Source: Bacillus sp. OV166 (GTDB lineage: Bacteria > Bacillota > Bacilli > Bacillales > Cytobacillaceae). From it: a stretch of 64,000 nucleotides of DNA. The position numbers were made by a program, and so were the translations under genes. Positions 1 through 8,229 of this stretch are shown piece after piece. The notes below the pieces were generated by a model. It ran no database searches. It had not been told where the DNA came from and saw nothing but the letters and a program-made list of their open reading frames with translations. The number at the start of each line of letters is the position of its first letter. The first letter of the stretch is position 1. The DNA lies in NCBI RefSeq assembly GCF_900177675.1, contig NZ_FXWM01000001.1, positions 5,341,001 to 5,405,000 of the forward strand, read 5' to 3'.

Positions 1-231
1 CTGCGGCAGATGTCGATGCTGACAAGGATTCATGATTTGGTGAAAGATAACTCCCAATTTATTATTGCTACCCATTCGCCAATCATCATGGCTTATCCTG
101 ATGCAAAAATCTTTGAATTTACGGAAGAAGGAATTATTGAAAATACACTTGAGGAAACGAATCATTATCGGATTATGAAACAATTTTTTGATGATAAAAA
201 TAGAATGCTGCATCATCTGTTAGATGATTAA
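1..231 (+). CDS. AAA/ABC-type ATPase, C-terminal fragment
   Basis: The frame is open from the first base of the window, so only the last 76 codons are present. The visible part reads LRQMSMLTRIHDLV, then FIIATHSPIIMAYPDA, then an acidic tail. This matches the end of a family of predicted ABC/SMC-like AAA ATPases: the Q-x-S-L-x-x-I helix follows the Walker B aspartate, and the ATHSPI segment carries the switch (H-loop) histidine. The substrate or partner cannot be told from this fragment. The gene ends just before a convergent 52-bp repeat array. The family call is fairly safe; the specific role is unknown. Confidence 0.75.
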   Translation: MRQMSMLTRIHDLVKDNSQFIIATHSPIIMAYPDAKIFEFTEEGIIENTLEETNHYRIMKQFFDDKNRMLHHLLDD

Positions 232-270
232 AATTTGACTTTGAAAGACTGGTTTCTCAATCACCATTCG

Positions 271-545
271 TTCCAGTCACGTTGATACCTCCTACGTTAC
301 CCTATCCTTGGTTAGACTCCTGTTTCGAGCACGTTGACACCTTCTACGTGACCCTATTCTTGCTTCGATCCCTGTTTCGGGCACGTAGACACTTCCTACG
401 TTACCCTATCCTTGGTTAGACTCCTGTTTCGGGCACGTAGACACTTCCTACGTTACCCTATCCTTGGTTAGACCTCTGTTTCGGGCACGTAGACACCTTC
501 TACGTGACCCTATTCATAATTATGACTCTGTTCCAGTAACGTATA
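271..545. repeat. 52-bp tandem repeat array, about five copies
   Basis: Near-identical units begin at 278, 330, 382, 434 and 486, exactly 52 bp apart, with a decayed sixth start near 538. Each unit holds CACGT(A/T)G, a 7-nt spacer and CTACGT(G/T), then ACCCTAT and a CTGTTTC segment. In the unit at 486 the two arms pair perfectly over 7 bp; other units carry one or two mismatches. The array fills the gap between two convergent genes and has no RBS or long frame of its own. Confidence 0.9.
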
Positions 546-577
546 TCCCTTAATGGCTTTTCCTTCGGCTTCATTTA

Positions 578-1387
578 CTATTGGATAATATTTTTCCCAT
601 AAAAGATTTCATCCATTTCAATCTTTAATCGCTCCGTAATCTCAATATGTTCATCAGGGGAAAGCTTATCTTTTGTATATCCAAACAAATAGTTATTTAA
701 GTCGAATTCACGCAGCTTGCATTTTGTGTGAAAAATATGTTCCTGATAGACATTAACGTCAATCATATCGAATAATTCGCCAACATCATCAGGGATGTAA
801 TTCTGAATTGAATTTATTTCATGGTCAATAAAGAGCTTATGCCCTGTCTTATCCCTTGTAAAACCGCGGACCCGGTAATCAATTGTCATCACATCTGTTT
901 CAAATGATCGGATTAAATAATGAAGGGCCTTAAGGGGCGAAATTTCCCCGCATGTTGAAACATCAATATCTGCCCGAAATGTGCTTATTCCTTCATCAGG
1001 GTGGAATTCCGGATATGTATGAACCGTGATATGACTCTTATCTAACTGAATCACCACAGATTCCGGCAGCGGTCCCGGAGATTCCTCAAAGGATTCAGAC
1101 GGCGCATTCGCAACTGGACCCTCAGATACCAATAGAGTCACGCTTGCTCCGGCCGGTTCAAAGTCCTGACTCGCCACATTTAACACATGGGCACCAATTA
1201 TATCTGATACATGGGTTAAAATTTTTTGCAGCCTGTCTGCACTGTATTGTTCATCTATATACTTCAGATAGGCTTCACGTTCTTCCCTCGTTTTTGTAAA
1301 ACAAATATCATACATATTAAAGCTTAACGATTTCGTCAAGTTATTAAAGCCGTGTAACTCAATAGCCTGCTCGTGTGTAAGTCTCAT
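578..1387 (-). CDS. speD: S-adenosylmethionine decarboxylase proenzyme, long enterobacterial type
   Basis: Decarboxylates SAM to supply the aminopropyl group for spermidine synthesis. The 269-residue length and the segments LDKSHITVHTYPE, FRADIDVSTCG, SPLKALHYLI and HEINSIQN match the E. coli-type (class 1A) enzyme. The proenzyme should cleave itself before the serine of the LDKSH motif to create the pyruvoyl cofactor; that mechanism is family knowledge. B. subtilis instead has a short enzyme of about 126 residues, so the long form here is notable. The ATG lies behind an AAGGGGGAAC-type RBS. It is a single minus-strand gene convergent with the upstream ATPase across the repeat array. Confidence in function is high. 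Confidence 0.93.
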   Translation of the reverse strand: MRLTHEQAIELHGFNNLTKSLSFNMYDICFTKTREEREAYLKYIDEQYSADRLQKILTHVSDIIGAHVLNVASQDFEPAGASVTLLVSEGPVANAPSESFEESPGPLPESVVIQLDKSHITVHTYPEFHPDEGISTFRADIDVSTCGEISPLKALHYLIRSFETDVMTIDYRVRGFTRDKTGHKLFIDHEINSIQNYIPDDVGELFDMIDVNVYQEHIFHTKCKLREFDLNNYLFGYTKDKLSPDEHIEITERLKIEMDEIFYGKNIIQ

Positions 1388-1494
1388 GACAGTTCCCCCT
1401 TAAAATTAAGGTATCCTTTGCAAGTAAATATTATTAAGATACCCAGAGTTCTACCTAGTTACTAATTTTTTATAAAATGTTCCGCCTTCCTTAA

Positions 1495-1509
1495 TTATAA
1501 TTATTATTA
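1495..1509 (+). promoter_or_regulatory. Putative PerR box upstream of dps
   Basis: The 15-mer TTATAATTATTATTA differs from the PerR consensus TTATAATNATTATAA at one informative position. It sits just upstream of a plausible promoter, -35 TTTACT (1517-1522) and -10 TATAAT (1539-1544), that serves the Dps-like gene. PerR control of mrgA-type Dps genes is established in Bacillus; its use here is inferred. The region is very AT-rich, so a chance match is possible. Confidence 0.5.
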
Positions 1510-1577
1510 TTTAATATTTACTTTTAAATAATATATGATATAATTAATTCAGATAAGAAATTAGGAGGAATGCTAAA

Positions 1578-2012
1578 ATGACCGTTGAACAAGTAATCAA
1601 CCAACAAATTGCAAACTGGAATATACTATATACTAAATTACATCGTTTTCACTGGTATGTGAAAGGTCCTCACTTCTTTACCTTACATGCCAAATTCGAA
1701 GAATTATATGAGGAAGCAGCAGCGACAATTGATGAGTTTGCTGAGCAATTATTAACCATTGGCGGCAGTCCCATTTCTACCCTTAAAGAATATCTTCAAC
1801 TTGCAACCATTGAAGAAACCATTGAAACATTAACTGCTGAAGAAATGGTTCAGACAATCGTCCATGACTTTTCCTTAATCATTGATGAATTAAAAGCTGG
1901 GATGGAAGTTGCTGAACAAAACAATGACGAGGTAACCAGTGATATGTTTTTAGGCCTAATCGGCAAACTCAATAAACATAACTGGATGTTACAATCTTTC
2001 CTACAGGCTTAA
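1578..2012 (+). CDS. Dps/MrgA-family DNA-protecting ferritin-like protein
   Basis: A 144-residue Dps-family protein. Members form 12-subunit shells that oxidise iron(II) with hydrogen peroxide and store it, protecting DNA. The ferroxidase signature is visible: LHRFHWYVKGPHFFTLH supplies the histidines, and EEAAATIDEFAEQL the acidic residues of the neighbouring subunit site. An AGGAGG RBS lies 9 bases before the ATG. The gene appears monocistronic, with a PerR-like box in its promoter region, which would fit an mrgA-type peroxide-induced gene rather than the SigB-type dps. Which B. subtilis paralogue it matches is not resolved. Confidence 0.9.
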   Translation: MTVEQVINQQIANWNILYTKLHRFHWYVKGPHFFTLHAKFEELYEEAAATIDEFAEQLLTIGGSPISTLKEYLQLATIEETIETLTAEEMVQTIVHDFSLIIDELKAGMEVAEQNNDEVTSDMFLGLIGKLNKHNWMLQSFLQA

Positions 2013-2155
2013 TTGAAAATAAACGTTAAATCTAGGACAAGCTGATTGCTTGTCTTTTTTTTCATGCGAATGAGTTGAATTTTCCCAAAATTGAATGTCT
2101 TTGCTATTATTAAATCAAGTATAGATCAAATAAATTATGGGAGGTGAAACCCCTA

Positions 2156-3442
2156 ATGAAGTTGTTAACACCTATCTTGACGGTCATTTTCTCTTTGTCT
2201 ACCCTATTAACTGCTTGTGATTCGGAACAGCTGCATCCAAGTAATAATGTACAGCAAAAGCAAAATGGCCTACAGCCTAAGGAAATAAACCAATCCTATT
2301 TAAAAAAGCTTGATAATATTAAGGATTTGGCTCAAAAAGGAATGGTGAAGGATTGTCCATTTAATGCGCTTGATCGCACAATCCAACAAGTTAACTCTGA
2401 ATGGGGTGAACCCGACAAGGTTGATCAGGCAGGTTCTGGCACCTATGCCACCTATGACAATAAAAACATCGTTTTAGGCTATAACAAGGCAGGAGAAATT
2501 TTCGACGTTCGTTCCTATGATGCGGACCTCAAAGAAATTACAGACAAGATGGTGGTCAGATCATTCGGGCAGCCTAAGGAAATACGAGACAATAATAATG
2601 AAAATATTTATGTTTATGAATTGAAGCAGGAAATTCAGCTTAAGTTGATTTTTCCGAAAAGTAGTAATGTGATAGATCATATTTCTGTTTTTAACCCAAA
2701 AAGATCTACCATCACAGCATCAAATAGCGAATACATCCTTGATATAAAAGGAAGCTCCAATCAGTTATCAGAATCAGCTTGGGCTTCGATGCAAAAATGG
2801 CGGAAAGATATCGTCCTCTTTGCTAAAAACCAAAAGAGTGTTTATATTAATGGCCCTGATAAAAAACAGGTGGCCCTAACGTTTGATGATGGACCTGATG
2901 ATGTAATCACACCGGCTATCATTGAGATTTTGGCAAACCACCATGTAAAAGGAAACTTCTTTTTTATTGGCAGTAAGGTTAATAAGCATCCTGATGTTGT
3001 AAAGGATGCCTTTAAAAATGGAAACTTAGTCTTAAGTCATAGCTTTAATCATGTAGAATTAACCAAATTAGGCAAAAACGCTACTAGACTCGAAATTGAT
3101 CAAGCTGGGAAAGCAATTAAATCAGTTATTGGCAAGGAGCCGGCTATCCTTCGTACACCATATGGAGATACAAATGTACAGGTGGCAGGGGTTGCAAAAC
3201 AAGAGGGCTATTCCATTGTCCTCTGGTCGATTGATACCCTGGATTGGTCCCAAATGGATTCAAAAAATATCATTCGCAATGTGATCGATAATCTTCGAAA
3301 CGGTGACATTATCTTAATGCACTCCGATTCCGATAAGAGTGAGACCAAAAAAGCCTTACCACTCCTTATAGAAGAATTGCAAAAAAGAAATGTTGAAATT
3401 GTCGATTTAGAAACAATGTTAGATGTGAAGGCCTATCAATAA
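2156..3442 (+). CDS. Lipoprotein polysaccharide deacetylase with DUF4309/YjgB-like domain
   Basis: A 428-residue secreted protein. The N-terminus is a lipoprotein signal with lipobox LLTAC. Residues about 67-185 (CPFNALDRTIQQV..GTYATYDNKNIVLGYN..VRSYD) resemble the DUF4309 domain of B. subtilis YjgB. Residues from about 240 on are a NodB deacetylase: TFDDGPDD supplies the catalytic and metal aspartates, SHSFNH the metal histidines, and LRTPYGD and LMHSD the remaining motifs. It probably removes acetyl groups from peptidoglycan or another cell-wall glycan. A GTG at 2144 is in frame but forms part of the GGGAGGTG RBS, so the ATG at 2156 is preferred. Substrate is not known. Confidence 0.88.
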   Translation: MKLLTPILTVIFSLSTLLTACDSEQLHPSNNVQQKQNGLQPKEINQSYLKKLDNIKDLAQKGMVKDCPFNALDRTIQQVNSEWGEPDKVDQAGSGTYATYDNKNIVLGYNKAGEIFDVRSYDADLKEITDKMVVRSFGQPKEIRDNNNENIYVYELKQEIQLKLIFPKSSNVIDHISVFNPKRSTITASNSEYILDIKGSSNQLSESAWASMQKWRKDIVLFAKNQKSVYINGPDKKQVALTFDDGPDDVITPAIIEILANHHVKGNFFFIGSKVNKHPDVVKDAFKNGNLVLSHSFNHVELTKLGKNATRLEIDQAGKAIKSVIGKEPAILRTPYGDTNVQVAGVAKQEGYSIVLWSIDTLDWSQMDSKNIIRNVIDNLRNGDIILMHSDSDKSETKKALPLLIEELQKRNVEIVDLETMLDVKAYQ

Positions 3443-3463
3443 TCAACCATATATCAGAATATG

Positions 3464-3528
3464 GATTCGCTGATTCAACAAGGAAATTCGCTGATTGGAT
3501 TCATAAATTCGCTGATTGAACTTATTAA
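3464..3528. repeat. Three 21-bp repeat units with core ATTCGCTGATT
   Basis: The 11-mer ATTCGCTGATT recurs exactly at 3465, 3486 and 3507, a strict 21-bp period with variable spacers. It lies just past the deacetylase stop in a convergent gap. No coding signal is seen. Confidence 0.85.
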
Positions 3529-3595
3529 AGGCAAGAAAATTCCATATATTTACGCTTTAATAACGTTATTTCATAGTGAAATATTTATTAAAAGG

Positions 3596-3627
3596 AAAAA
3601 GCAGCTATTTTTTTAGCTGCTTTTTAC
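3596..3627. terminator. Bidirectional rho-independent terminator
   Basis: A perfect stem pairs AAAAAGCAGCTA with TAGCTGCTTTTT, giving A and T tracts on both sides. It can end the deacetylase transcript on the plus strand and the pseudouridine synthase transcript on the minus strand. Confidence 0.85.
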
Positions 3628-3636
3628 ATTTTAAGA

Positions 3637-4365
3637 TTATTTCACTTGATATCCTCGCAATAATTCTACTTCTTCGTCTGTCAGTTCCCGGTATTCACCT
3701 AACTCCAGTGTCTCATCCAACGGCAAGGGACCCATTGTAATCCGCTGAAGATAAACCACTCTTTTACCAACAGCTTCAAACATTCTTTTCACTTGATGAA
3801 ATTTACCTTCCGTAATGGTTAGCTCAATGTCAGAACGGATACCGGATTTTATTATTTTCAACTCACCTGGCTTTGTTTCGTAGCCATCATCCAAGGTTAC
3901 TCCATTAGCAAAGGCCACGACATCATTTTCCGTTACTTCACCATCAATGACAGCAAAATACGTTTTCGGAACATGCTTTTTCGGTGAAAGTAATCTGTGT
4001 GCCAAATGACCGTCATTGGTGATCAGCAGTAAACCTTCTGTGTCCTTATCCAATCTGCCAACAGGAAACGGTTCATAGACCTGGTCCTCGAGCTCTAATA
4101 AATCGATAACCGTTTCGGTAGTGCTATCTTCTGTCGCTGATAATACCCCTTGCGGCTTATTCATCATCAAATAAATAAATTCTTTGTATTCAATAACCTC
4201 ACCATTTAAAGTCACGGTTTGTTTGGACGTATCCACATGCTGTTTTGCATCCTTGACTACCACATCATCAACCTTGACCGCACTACTTTTTAAAAGCTGC
4301 TTCACTTCTTTCCGGCTGCCATAGCCAAGATTAGCTAGCATTTTATCAATTCTCAACTGTCCCAT
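3637..4365 (-). CDS. RsuA/RluB-family rRNA pseudouridine synthase
   Basis: A 242-residue enzyme that converts uridine to pseudouridine in ribosomal RNA, probably 16S U516 by family placement. Residues 1-60 form an S4 RNA-binding domain (RIDKMLANLGYGSRKEVKQLL). The catalytic aspartate lies in GRLDKDTEGLLLITNDG, followed by FHQVKRMFEAVGK. It is the counterpart of B. subtilis YtzG by position beside ytgP. The start lies behind an AAGGAGATGG RBS. The upstream gene ytgP ends 19 bases away on the same strand, so the two probably share a transcript. Confidence 0.92.
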   Translation of the reverse strand: MGQLRIDKMLANLGYGSRKEVKQLLKSSAVKVDDVVVKDAKQHVDTSKQTVTLNGEVIEYKEFIYLMMNKPQGVLSATEDSTTETVIDLLELEDQVYEPFPVGRLDKDTEGLLLITNDGHLAHRLLSPKKHVPKTYFAVIDGEVTENDVVAFANGVTLDDGYETKPGELKIIKSGIRSDIELTITEGKFHQVKRMFEAVGKRVVYLQRITMGPLPLDETLELGEYRELTDEEVELLRGYQVK

Positions 4366-4384
4366 CTCCTTTTTAAGAAGATTT

Positions 4385-5995
4385 TTAAAATCTTAACCTT
4401 AGTTTTTGCTTGATTCGATCGACCCTGTCACCAAATAAACGGTTCACTAGTCCTGATTTCAGGCCTAAGTAAAAATAGATGACGGCGCCCATTCCGGCAC
4501 TTATCACGATAAGCAGGACGGATTGACCCTTTGATGCAGGAGAAAGGAATAGTAATAGTAATTTATAAACAATTTCTGTTCCTGCCCACATCAATCCTGC
4601 GAAGATGATAATCAATAAACTCCTCCGCCATACCAGCCGGAAACGATAGCCGGAGAATGTCTTAATCACAATTAAATTAATGACAATCGCTGCCGTATAA
4701 CCAAGCGCTGTGGCGAGAACGGCCCCTCTTGTTTCAAACATTTTAATTAATGGAATGTTTAGAGCAAATTTTATTAATAAACCCACAAGCAAGCTTAAGA
4801 TGGTAAAGCGCTGTTCGTTAATTCCCTGCAATATGGCTGCTGTGACAGAATAGAGGGAAAAAAGAATCGCAACAGGTGCATAGGCGCCTAATACTTGTGT
4901 CCCAAGATTATCATGCTCATAAAAAGCTGTGTAAACCGGTTCGGCCAATAACGAAAGCCCGATAGCAGCCGGTAATGTTAAATAGAGCAAAACTTGAAAG
5001 GTTTGGTTTAATTGCCGGTCCATGTTTTTCTGATCATTCTCTACAAATGCCTTTGTAATACTCGGTATGAGTGTTAAGGAAAAGGCCGTTGCAAGTGATA
5101 CAGGAATGATGACAATTTTATGTGACTCGAAATTTAATATACCAAAGGCCGCATCAGCCATCTGCCTTGCATTGCCCATTGCGGACATCGCCCGGTTGAA
5201 GGTAATTTGATCGATAAATTGAAATAACGGATTGGCAATTCCGACAAAAACGAAGGGCGCTGCGTATAATAGTATTTCTTTATAGATTTCCTTTAGAGAA
5301 ATATGGCTGGTCCCTTTATCATGTTCAAGTAGTTCGTCCAAATAGGGTTTTCTTTTATACCAATACCAAAATAAAACAACTAATCCTCCGATAGCACCGA
5401 CAAATGCTGCAAAGGTGGCAACGCTAACTGCCGAAACAATAGTGCCATGTAAAAATTTCAAAACAACATAGGCTCCTGCAAGTGTAAAAATAATTCGTAC
5501 GATTTGTTCGACAACCTGTGAAACAGCCGAAGGTCCCATTGATTGATGTCCCTGAAAGTAACCTCTGATTAAGCTCATAATTGGCACAACGATCAATGCA
5601 AAACTAACAGCCCGAATAACCGTCGTAACATTGGCCAGTTGTCCTTTACCAGGATGACTTAATTCAGCTAACATAGGTGCAGCGGAATACATCACTAAGA
5701 ATGCCACAACCCCAGTCAACAACATTACCACTAGTCCCGATTTAAACAGCTTTCGGCCAACAGCATACTCTTCAAGTGCATTATATTTTGCAATGAATTT
5801 TGAAACAGCCAACGGTACACCCGCCGTTGCAATACTGATAAAAATGGTATATGGGACATATGAAAATGAATAAAGCTGCGTCCCGTGTTTCCCGACAATT
5901 TGATAAAACGGAATAACATAAATTAATCCGATAACCTTAGATAGTATTGTTCCAAACGTTAAAATAAATGTTCCTCTTAAAAGCTTTGACTGCAT
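4385..5995 (-). CDS. ytgP: YtgP-type polysaccharide/lipid II flippase
   Basis: A 536-residue polytopic membrane protein of the MVF/MATE-like polysaccharide exporter family, with about 14 hydrophobic segments. B. subtilis YtgP (MurJ) is one of two lipid II flippases and moves the peptidoglycan precursor outward; that role is transferred from the homologue. The frame is open for 22 more codons, but the ATG at 5995 has a GGAAGGGA RBS at the right distance and begins with the conserved MQSKLLRGTFILTFGT. It is transcribed away from ytfP and toward the pseudouridine synthase. Confidence 0.92.
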   Translation of the reverse strand: MQSKLLRGTFILTFGTILSKVIGLIYVIPFYQIVGKHGTQLYSFSYVPYTIFISIATAGVPLAVSKFIAKYNALEEYAVGRKLFKSGLVVMLLTGVVAFLVMYSAAPMLAELSHPGKGQLANVTTVIRAVSFALIVVPIMSLIRGYFQGHQSMGPSAVSQVVEQIVRIIFTLAGAYVVLKFLHGTIVSAVSVATFAAFVGAIGGLVVLFWYWYKRKPYLDELLEHDKGTSHISLKEIYKEILLYAAPFVFVGIANPLFQFIDQITFNRAMSAMGNARQMADAAFGILNFESHKIVIIPVSLATAFSLTLIPSITKAFVENDQKNMDRQLNQTFQVLLYLTLPAAIGLSLLAEPVYTAFYEHDNLGTQVLGAYAPVAILFSLYSVTAAILQGINEQRFTILSLLVGLLIKFALNIPLIKMFETRGAVLATALGYTAAIVINLIVIKTFSGYRFRLVWRRSLLIIIFAGLMWAGTEIVYKLLLLFLSPASKGQSVLLIVISAGMGAVIYFYLGLKSGLVNRLFGDRVDRIKQKLRLRF

Positions 5996-6199
5996 AGAAT
6001 CCCTTCCTACCCGAAGAAATACGTGCGCTTCTTCACAAATAATTCGACTTTTTTTGCACACTATTAGTAGTTTACAACTTCTTTCTCTCAGACGCTACTA
6101 ACTTCCAAGTTAAATTTACGAAAAAAAGGACACATTCGTTTTATTTTGATGATAAATGTTTATAATGGAGTGACGGATTAAAGTAAAGTTGGTGGAAAT

Positions 6200-7474
6200 A
6201 TGGATTATGATGTAATCGTCATCGGCGGCGGACCTTCTGGGTTAATGGCGGCCATTGCAGCTGGTGAAAAAGGCGCAAAAGTACTTTTAATTGATAAAGG
6301 AGACAAGCTCGGCAGAAAGTTAGCTATTTCCGGAGGTGGTCGCTGTAACGTGACGAATCGCCTGCCAATTGAGGAAATCATCAAGCATCTACCGGGGAAC
6401 GGTAAGTTTTTATATAGTGCCTTTTCAATCTTTAGTAATGAAGATATTATTAAGTTCTTTGAAAAATTAGGTATCGAATTAAAGGAAGAGGATCACGGGC
6501 GGATGTTCCCCGTTTCCAATAAGGCTCAATCTGTTGTTGACGCCTTATTAAATCAGTTAGAAAAGCTTCGTGTCAGGATTTTCAAAAATAGCCCTGTAGA
6601 GGACCTTTTCTATGAAAATGGAACCGTTTCTGCCGTCTTGTTGAAAGATGGTCAAAAATTATCAGCTAAATCGATCGTGATTGCCGTTGGGGGAAAATCA
6701 GTTCCACATACCGGTTCAACTGGTGATGGGTATGCCTGGGCGAAGAAAGCAGGTCATACGATTACGGATCTGTTTCCAACTGAAGTCCCTATCACCTCTA
6801 GCGAACCATTTATTAAAAATAAAGCCCTACAAGGTTTATCACTAAGAGACATTGACTTAAGTGTTTTGAATCCGAAAGGTAAGCCGATTATCTCGCACCG
6901 CATGGATATGATTTTTACCCATTTTGGAATCAGCGGACCTGCCGTGCTGCGCTGCAGTCAGTTCGTAGTCAAAGCTATGAAAAAGTGGAATTTAAAAGAA
7001 GTAACCATGAGCCTTGATGCCTTACCAGACAAAAAAGAGGAAGTAGTTTTTCAAGAAATTCTAGCGCTTGTAAAAAGTGAGCCTAAGAAAAGCATTAAAA
7101 ATACGCTAAAAGGGCTAGTCCCTGAACGATATCTTCTATTTCTATTAGAACATAATGGGATTGACCCATCCGAGCAAGGTGGCACGATTTCCAATGAAAA
7201 AATTCGTAGTTTTTCAAAGAGCTGCAAGCAATTCCTGATAAAAGTAAATGGCACCTTGCCTCTTGAAAAAGCTTTTGTCACTGGCGGTGGAGTGTCTGTT
7301 AAAGAAATCGAGCCACAAACGATGGGCTCAAAATTAATGAACGGTTTATATTTTTGCGGTGAAATCCTTGATGTTCATGGTTATACAGGAGGGTATAATA
7401 TTACCTCTGCCCTTGTAACTGGAAGATTAGCTGGTACCAATGCAGCCCTGTCTGCAAAAAACAAAAAGGTCTGA
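6200..7474 (+). CDS. ytfP: YtfP-type NAD(P)/FAD-dependent oxidoreductase (HI0933/BaiN-like)
   Basis: A 424-residue flavoprotein of unknown substrate. The N-terminal dinucleotide-binding motif GGGPSGLMAA is followed by GGGRCNVTN, typical of the HI0933/BaiN family. The C-terminal FAD-closing segment is CGEILDVHGYTGGYNI. The family is often annotated as aminoacetone oxidase-like or BaiN-like, but substrate evidence is thin. It is divergent from ytgP, as in B. subtilis, and convergent with the small cse60 gene. The ATG follows a weak GGTGGAAAT RBS. Confidence 0.9.
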   Translation: MDYDVIVIGGGPSGLMAAIAAGEKGAKVLLIDKGDKLGRKLAISGGGRCNVTNRLPIEEIIKHLPGNGKFLYSAFSIFSNEDIIKFFEKLGIELKEEDHGRMFPVSNKAQSVVDALLNQLEKLRVRIFKNSPVEDLFYENGTVSAVLLKDGQKLSAKSIVIAVGGKSVPHTGSTGDGYAWAKKAGHTITDLFPTEVPITSSEPFIKNKALQGLSLRDIDLSVLNPKGKPIISHRMDMIFTHFGISGPAVLRCSQFVVKAMKKWNLKEVTMSLDALPDKKEEVVFQEILALVKSEPKKSIKNTLKGLVPERYLLFLLEHNGIDPSEQGGTISNEKIRSFSKSCKQFLIKVNGTLPLEKAFVTGGGVSVKEIEPQTMGSKLMNGLYFCGEILDVHGYTGGYNITSALVTGRLAGTNAALSAKNKKV

Positions 7475-7481
7475 CTATTTG

Positions 7482-7667
7482 TCAGGCCTTGTAAATAATC
7501 ATCGCGGAAAAACAATAAATCTGCTCCTCTTCTTCTTCCTCCGGCATTGCTGCCACATTATATTTAATATCCAGCAAGCTTGTTTCATCCAGCCCTTTCA
7601 AAAAACGATTCATTTCCTTTTCTAAATCCTTCTCATGCTCCCGATCAAACAATTTAACCTGTATCAC
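7482..7667 (-). CDS. Sporulation protein Cse60-like (YteV)
   Basis: A 61-residue acidic protein beginning MIQVKLFDREHEKDLEKEMN and ending in a Glu cluster plus IYCFSAMIIYKA. It resembles the Cse60 family of small SigE-controlled sporulation proteins (B. subtilis YteV), which also lies close to ytfP. A GGGAGAGA-type RBS is seen before the ATG. Function within the mother cell is unknown. No sigma-E promoter was assigned. The gene converges on ytfP with a 7-base gap. Confidence 0.7.
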   Translation of the reverse strand: MIQVKLFDREHEKDLEKEMNRFLKGLDETSLLDIKYNVAAMPEEEEEEQIYCFSAMIIYKA

Positions 7668-7818
7668 TTTTCTCTCTCCCTCTCTTTTTTACTACCATTA
7701 TTAACAACTTATCTGAATTTTAAAAATAAGCAGACTGAAAAATTAAGGTTATTTTAAGATTCAACTTGTAAACTCCTTTTTAGAAATACAGTTTCACCTA
7801 TAGAAAGGAGCATTAAAA

Positions 7819-8229
7819 ATGGATAAAAAACAAAAAATCTCTTGGGGCGTTAGTTTTGGGAGTTTAGCATTAGTAGCTGGAATGGTATCATTTCTTGGTC
7901 TATCAAATGGCGATCAAGCGAGCAACCAAGTGGCACTTACTCAAGGGCAATCCTCAAATAACAATTCTAATCAGCAATCACAGGATGGCTTTAATACACA
8001 ACAACGTACTGACCATGGTAGCGGTTTTGATCAATCCTTTGATGGCGGTAACTCATCACAATACAATCAAAATGATGATTCTAACAATAATTTTGATTCT
8101 AGTGATCAGTACTCGAATAATAATGATCAATTCAATGGAAACAGTAATCAACAGGATCAATTCTCAAATGGCGGCGGACCTGGAATGGGACAACAAAGCG
8201 GCTTTGACACGACTACAGGTGGAACCTGA
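7819..8229 (+). CDS. Gln/Asn-rich membrane-anchored protein, candidate ApbE substrate
   Basis: A 136-residue protein of no recognised family. Residues 9-28 form one hydrophobic segment (WGVSFGSLALVAGMVSFLGL) after a basic start, so it is either an uncleaved N-in anchor or a signal peptide. The rest is low complexity, rich in Asn, Gln, Ser, Gly and Asp. The last seven residues are DTTTGGT, which fits the ApbE flavinylation pattern D-x-x-(S/T)-G-A-(T/S) except for Gly in place of Ala. Its TGA overlaps the apbE ATG (TGATG), so the two are translationally coupled. An AAAGGAG RBS precedes the ATG. I infer it is a flavinylated electron carrier at the outer membrane face; this is not proven. Confidence 0.75.
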   Translation: MDKKQKISWGVSFGSLALVAGMVSFLGLSNGDQASNQVALTQGQSSNNNSNQQSQDGFNTQQRTDHGSGFDQSFDGGNSSQYNQNDDSNNNFDSSDQYSNNNDQFNGNSNQQDQFSNGGGPGMGQQSGFDTTTGGT

